Source: JBOHER01 sp050701115
GTDB taxonomy: Bacteria > Actinomycetota > Actinomycetes > Mycobacteriales > Pseudonocardiaceae
Reading direction: 5' to 3'
NCBI GenBank assembly: GCA_050701115.1
Contig: JBOHER010000197.1
Span: forward strand, 1-17,565
DNA length: 17,565 nt
The notes under the pieces are model-generated. The model was not told the origin of the DNA. It saw nothing but the letters and a program-made list of their open reading frames with translations, and did not search any database. Positions 12,967 through 17,565 of the stretch are shown here, piece by piece (the stretch's first letter is position 1; the number at the start of each line of letters is the position of its first letter). A program made the position numbers and the translations under genes.

Positions 12967-15900
12967 ATGGCCAGCAAGGCGCCATCGGGCACCAGCCCGT
13001 ACGCCACCGCGGGCGGCGGTGTCGTGCTGGAGCACCACTACGCGGGCTCGATCCTGGCGGCGCTGCTGCTTGGGCAGCCGGTAGACGGCTTGGGCGAGGA
13101 CTGCCAGCCAGTCGAGGTCGGCTTCCAGCAGGAGTCCGAATCGCCCGTTGACGACCTCGCGGTCCGCGGAGAACATCCAGGCGGCGGTCGCACGTTGCGT
13201 GTTGCTTCCCGCCGTCGCCCGGTGCTGGGCGCCAGCAGCGAGCCGACGGTGAAGTTGTTCGTGGACTACCTGCGGGTGGTCCTGGCAGAGCCGGCGGCAC
13301 TGGCGGCTGACCGGCTGCGTCTCGGCCTGGCAGTCGCTGGCCCACATGGTCCGGCCACACAGCTCGCCGAGTTGACCGAGATCGCCCGGACGCAGGAGAC
13401 AAACGAGGCATTCCGCAGCGCTGTCCGAGTGCCAGGTACGCACCCCAGAGCAACCAGAGACCGGTTGGCCAACGTTGACCAGATGGTGAAGGCGGCACTG
13501 GGTAGGCCCGGTGCGCCAGACCCGAACGGGCTTGCGGTCGAAGAGCTGTCCTGGCGGCTGCTCGCCGGCCTGTACGTCATCCAGCACCAGCTCGAGGGCG
13601 ACGTAGCCCCGGGCCGCACCCAGCTCGTGGCCAGGCTCCAGACCTTGGCTGGCGACGTGACGACCGCTGACCGGCTACGCCGTCGACTCAACGATCTCGC
13701 CTCAACCTATGCCACGCGCGCCGGTGGCGTAACCCAAGCGATGCTCCGCCGCGATCTTCAGTCGTTCGGCAAGCTCGGAGCTGCGCCCGCCTTCGAGACC
13801 ACACGCGGGGCGTTCGACCTTCTCGAACAGGAACTACGACGCACGACCCACACATCACTGCTACCACCGGGCGGCCCGTCGGTCACTTTGGATCGCTCAC
13901 AGCAGCAGCGTGCCCTTCAAGCAACGATCTCGCAGGCGCCCGCTGGGACGGTGGTGCTGGTCCGTGGCGAGCCGGACGTCGGGAAGTCGGCACTGAGTCT
14001 CGGCGCCATTGACGCCATCCGTTCCGACGGCAGTGCCGCGCTTGCCCTGAGTATGCGCGACGTACCCAGCTCGGTCCTGGCTCTACGGAACCAGCTCGGC
14101 GCGACGCCGGCGGATCTACTCGCGACCGCCCCCTCTGCTCCGGTGAACCTGCTCCTACTCGATGGTGCCGAAACGGTCCAGGAAGGCCAAGGCGACCCTC
14201 TGGGCACGCTGGTGGCCGCGGCCACAGGGGTCGGGATGACCCCAGTGGTGGTGGTCCGCGACGACGCGGCCGGCGCGGTTCGGGAGCTGCTGTCACAAGA
14301 CCACGGCGAGCCGGTCGAGTTCGTCGTCCGCGCCTTGGCGGACACGGAGATGGCCACGCTCACCGAGGCCCTACCCGCGCTGACGCCGCTTGCTGCCGAT
14401 CCACGAAGCCGGTGGCTGCTACGACGCCTTGGCCTCGTTGAGCTGCTGCTACAGGCCGTGACACGCGGTGCCGACCTGCCGACATCGCTCTCGTCGGAGG
14501 CGGAGGTCTTCGCCACGACCTGGTTCAGCCTTATCCGTAGCAGCGAACGAACCGTCGACGGTGTGGCGCCAGACGATCGCCAAGCCGCCGCAGCAGCGGT
14601 CGCCTACCAGCTACTCACTGGGCAGCGCCGAGATGGTGTTCCCGGCCGGGCGCTGTCCGCGCTACGCGCGGATGGCGTGCTGTCATCACGCGACAGGGCA
14701 GCCGTCTGGTGGTCGTCCGACCGTTTCGCCTCCGACATCCTGAGGGACTATGCCACCGCGCATCTGCTACTGGCGGAGGGCTTGCAGGTGCTGGTGACAT
14801 CGACCGCGCCGCGGTGGGCCATCCGGGCGACACGGCTGTTCTGCCAGGCTCGTCTGTCCGAGGCAGCCCAGGGTCCTCCAGGCAGCCTCGCCGCAGCGTG
14901 GAACGAGCTGCGCAACCAGGTGGCCGAGCTGGTTGCCAGGCACGGCGCCCGGTGGGGGGAACTGCCGTGGGAGGCGCTGCTGACCGCGGGCTGGGCCGGC
15001 CAGGCGTTGACCGAGCTGACCGAGCATCTCGTCGCGGACGAGAAGCTACGCGACGAGGCGATCCGCTGCCTGAGACTGCGCTTCACCGATGCGGGCGCGT
15101 GCGATCCGCTGATCGGCGTCCCGATGGTGGACTGGCTCGTCAACCATGCTCCCGATCTTGGCGAGCCACGCGGTGGTCGTGACAACCCTGCCGACGAGTT
15201 GATCGTTTCGTGGCTGCGCGGGGTCGGCCGACGTGAGCTGGAGGATTCTGCGGTGACCGAACATCGGGAGCTGCGAGTCCGTGTCCGCGACTTTGTACTA
15301 GGCCGGTCCCCGACGCGGCGCGACCCGGTGCTGTTGGAGTGTCTGGCGCTGCTGGGAAGCGACAGCAACAACGAGAGCGTCGACTTGCTCCGTGGCGTGG
15401 TACGGGACGCGCCCGGGTTTCTCGCCCCGGTAGTGGAAAGCATGGATGTGGCCGTGCTTCTCGCGGCTCGGGACCCTGGTTTGCTGGCCGATCTCGCCGA
15501 GGCCTACTACATTGAGAAACCATCGAAAGGCAGGTGGCATGGCGCGATCCACGATGACGGGATTCGACGCCACCACGGTGGCGGCCTTCGTGATCCTATG
15601 GCCGCCTGGTATCGAGGCCCGTTCTTCCCTCTATTGAGGGCAGACCTTCGCCGCGGATTGGCTCTGATCAACCGGATGCTGGATCATGCCGCGCGACGCC
15701 GCATGGCGACTTTGGCCCCTTCGCGCCATAGCCGAGGCATGGAGGTCTCCGACCAAGATCCGGTGCTGCTGGATCTGCTCGGGATGGGGACCAGACCATA
15801 CATTGGCGACAGCCATGTGTGGGCGTGGTACCGAGGATCGGCGGTGGGACCCTATCCGTGCGTGAGCGCACTCGTCTCGTTGGAGATGGTGATTGACGAG

Positions 15901-17565
15901 CTTGTTGCCCACATGGGTGTTCCTGCCCGGACAGTGGCGACGATCCTGCTCAAGGAGGCCACCACGCTGGCGACACCCGGCCTTGTTTTCGGCTTCCTTA
16001 CCAGGCACCTTGAGCTTGTCTCCGATGAGCTCGATGGCTTCCTCACCGACCCCAACGTCTGGGAACTGGAGTTCAGCAGGGCGGTCGCCGAGGGGAGTGT
16101 CCATGTCCAGGGACCAGATCCCGCCGACCTTGCTGGCCGTGATCGGCGGAAATGGACACCGCGTGAGGTGGCTGCCAACCTGGTGATCGCCGCCGTCAAC
16201 CAGGGCGACGCGGCAGCGGTCGACCGGCTGGCTGCCGTGGGCGGACGTTTGGTGGAGGCTGCCGGAGGCGAGCAGGCTCCGCCGCAGGTGCGGCAGTGGG
16301 CGGCGCATCTCGACTGGAACACCTACTCGGCACACCGCGACGGCGACAACATTGTGCTTCAGGCCACCGTGCCAGACGACGTGGCCCAGGCTCTCGCGCC
16401 TGGCCAGACCAACTCAGACCGGATAGCCGAGATGTACCGGTTGCAGAACCGCTACCGCGTCCGGTCCGTCACGCCGTATCAGCCGGCCCTCGCCAAGATT
16501 CCAACCGAGACAGAACTGCGACGGGACATCCAGGTCGCCCTGAGGCTGCCGGACGAACTGCCGGCCGAGCCACTCGACATGGTACGAACCGCGGTCGCTG
16601 GAGTCGCCGCCGCCGTGCTGAACGCCCCCAGCAGCCAGCCGGTGGACGCCTCAACGGTTACGTGGGCCACCAACATTCTGGTCGACAGCGCTCGCAACCC
16701 ATACCTAGACCGCTTCGCCAGCCCGGAGTCAATCTTTCCAAACGGCGCCGACCGCCAGGCCGCTCTCGCCCTCCCGCTTGCATTTCACCTCGCTGTGGCA
16801 CCTGGAGACGCTCTCCCTGAGACCGATGACGACCTCGTCGACCACCAGATCGGAGCCGCGCTGGAGGCCTCCACTACCAGCCTGTCCGACGAGGTCCGCC
16901 TCTACGGCGCCGAAGGGCTACGCCGCCTGTGGCAACAACCGTGCCAGGGATTCGGCAGTACGCGCTGTTACCACGAGATCGGCTGGCGGGCAGTCGAAGC
17001 CGGGACGCGAGACGTGGCGCTCGGCCCGTACGACGAGAATACGCAACAGCGGCCACGTCAAACGCTGGCGGGCGACATCCCGGCTGCCCTCAACGGCCGA
17101 CCGGACGACGACCTCATGCTTCCCAGCGTCGCGCCGGCGGCCATTTCCGTGCTTGAGGCTGCCACGTCAACCTGCTGCGTACGCGACCAGGCAAGGCAGC
17201 TCCTCCCCGCCGTCTTGAATGCGTACATTCGGGCGGCCCGCCACTGGTCGTCGAACCACTACGACTGGCGCAGTGAGCGGCACGCGGCGTTCGCCGCCGC
17301 CATGCTTCGCTATGCGGAAGACCAGGAGGCGGCCCCGCTCGTGGACGTCGCCCAGGAACTCGCCAGCGTCCCCGACGCGTTGGCGCAGTTCCTCAAGGCG
17401 CTCACCCTTGCCGCCACCTACGACCACACCCTGGTCGCAGCGCTCGGCCGAGCATGGCCACAGCTCATGGCGGTCGGGCTCACCGCCGCCACCCAGCCGG
17501 ACGCGGACCGGTTCGGATACGAACACCTCATTCAGAGCCTCGTCCCAGACCCCACCGTATTCCCG
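12967..17565 (+). CDS. Giant P-loop (STAND-like) NTPase with a DUF4297/Cap4-like N-terminus, 3' end outside the window
   Basis: This frame is open for 1533 codons to the last base without a stop. The ATG at 12967 has GGGAGGAGG nine bases upstream and is the first start after an in-frame TGA at 12841. Residues 15-90 resemble the DUF4297/Cap4 restriction-endonuclease fold found in front of STAND ATPases: GGGVVLEHHYAGSILAALLL with Glu22, then VGFQQESESPVDDLAVRG with Asp62/63. The following strand, TLRVASRRRPVL, lacks the usual Q-x-K lysine. A helical region follows. The ATPase has P-loop GEPDVGKS (334-341), Walker B LLLLDGAE (395-402, Asp399) and a sensor-like VVVVRDD (427-433). The remaining 1100 residues look like helical repeats (rich in Leu, Ala, Arg) without a named domain, and may form the sensor. 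By family logic it would detect a phage signal and oligomerise. The family assignment of the N-terminus is tentative; the ATPase is firm. Confidence 0.85.
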   Translation, partial: MASKAPSGTSPYATAGGGVVLEHHYAGSILAALLLGQPVDGLGEDCQPVEVGFQQESESPVDDLAVRGEHPGGGRTLRVASRRRPVLGASSEPTVKLFVDYLRVVLAEPAALAADRLRLGLAVAGPHGPATQLAELTEIARTQETNEAFRSAVRVPGTHPRATRDRLANVDQMVKAALGRPGAPDPNGLAVEELSWRLLAGLYVIQHQLEGDVAPGRTQLVARLQTLAGDVTTADRLRRRLNDLASTYATRAGGVTQAMLRRDLQSFGKLGAAPAFETTRGAFDLLEQELRRTTHTSLLPPGGPSVTLDRSQQQRALQATISQAPAGTVVLVRGEPDVGKSALSLGAIDAIRSDGSAALALSMRDVPSSVLALRNQLGATPADLLATAPSAPVNLLLLDGAETVQEGQGDPLGTLVAAATGVGMTPVVVVRDDAAGAVRELLSQDHGEPVEFVVRALADTEMATLTEALPALTPLAADPRSRWLLRRLGLVELLLQAVTRGADLPTSLSSEAEVFATTWFSLIRSSERTVDGVAPDDRQAAAAAVAYQLLTGQRRDGVPGRALSALRADGVLSSRDRAAVWWSSDRFASDILRDYATAHLLLAEGLQVLVTSTAPRWAIRATRLFCQARLSEAAQGPPGSLAAAWNELRNQVAELVARHGARWGELPWEALLTAGWAGQALTELTEHLVADEKLRDEAIRCLRLRFTDAGACDPLIGVPMVDWLVNHAPDLGEPRGGRDNPADELIVSWLRGVGRRELEDSAVTEHRELRVRVRDFVLGRSPTRRDPVLLECLALLGSDSNNESVDLLRGVVRDAPGFLAPVVESMDVAVLLAARDPGLLADLAEAYYIEKPSKGRWHGAIHDDGIRRHHGGGLRDPMAAWYRGPFFPLLRADLRRGLALINRMLDHAARRRMATLAPSRHSRGMEVSDQDPVLLDLLGMGTRPYIGDSHVWAWYRGSAVGPYPCVSALVSLEMVIDELVAHMGVPARTVATILLKEATTLATPGLVFGFLTRHLELVSDELDGFLTDPNVWELEFSRAVAEGSVHVQGPDPADLAGRDRRKWTPREVAANLVIAAVNQGDAAAVDRLAAVGGRLVEAAGGEQAPPQVRQWAAHLDWNTYSAHRDGDNIVLQATVPDDVAQALAPGQTNSDRIAEMYRLQNRYRVRSVTPYQPALAKIPTETELRRDIQVALRLPDELPAEPLDMVRTAVAGVAAAVLNAPSSQPVDASTVTWATNILVDSARNPYLDRFASPESIFPNGADRQAALALPLAFHLAVAPGDALPETDDDLVDHQIGAALEASTTSLSDEVRLYGAEGLRRLWQQPCQGFGSTRCYHEIGWRAVEAGTRDVALGPYDENTQQRPRQTLAGDIPAALNGRPDDDLMLPSVAPAAISVLEAATSTCCVRDQARQLLPAVLNAYIRAARHWSSNHYDWRSERHAAFAAAMLRYAEDQEAAPLVDVAQELASVPDALAQFLKALTLAATYDHTLVAALGRAWPQLMAVGLTAATQPDADRFGYEHLIQSLVPDPTVFP

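Noticed and set aside
12343..13587. A 414-codon open frame on the minus strand
   Set aside because: It is opposite the AlbA_2 domain and the N-terminus of the giant gene. Long antisense frames are expected in such GC-rich DNA.
14748..15443. Several 70-230-codon frames on both strands within 13-17.5 kb
   Set aside because: All overlap the single plus-strand frame that is open from 12967 to the window end and has P-loop and Walker B motifs.

Overview
The window is very GC-rich, and its convincing reading frames have G or C at nearly every third codon position. The families present (AraC next to a VOC protein, CGNR regulator, AlkZ-like winged-helix protein, NB-ARC/WD40 STAND protein) are typical of Actinomycetota with large genomes, such as the Micromonosporaceae or Streptomycetes. 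I cannot name the genus from the sequence. There are no rRNA, tRNA or CRISPR features.

Left part (1-6.5 kb): ordinary small metabolic and regulatory genes lie among many gene relics. In order these are the end of an AraC regulator coupled to a VOC/glyoxalase-like gene; a zinc alcohol dehydrogenase broken at both ends; a short IS256-type transposase scrap; an intact AlkZ-like DNA glycosylase gene on the minus strand; a RidA-family gene divergent from a CGNR regulator, with two operator-like repeats between them; an IS30-type transposase scrap; a GNAT acetyltransferase; a doubtful 40-codon ORF; a methyltransferase C-terminal relic with several frameshifts; and a small helix-turn-helix protein that begins where that relic ends.

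Centre (6.5-10.6 kb): a minus-strand STAND gene encodes two membrane segments, an NB-ARC ATPase and about 15 WD40 repeats. One extra base in a run of five G (8594-8598) splits it into an NB-ARC frame and a WD40 frame. Upstream of it lie the frameshifted tail of a TetR gene and a perfect 14-bp TetR-style palindrome; the body of that regulator is missing.

Right part (10.6 kb to the end): three plus-strand genes form a probable cassette. They are an unrecognised 265-aa protein; a Schlafen-type AlbA_2 protein split by one frameshift; and a very large gene, open for at least 1533 codons and running off the window. The large protein has a P-loop (GEPDVGKS), a Walker B motif and an N-terminal region resembling DUF4297/Cap4 nucleases, but its expected catalytic lysine is not where it should be. 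This is the best candidate for an undescribed system, probably STAND-based anti-phage defence. It lies divergent from the NB-ARC/WD40 gene, so two unrelated STAND genes sit side by side, which fits a defence island with high turnover and many relics.
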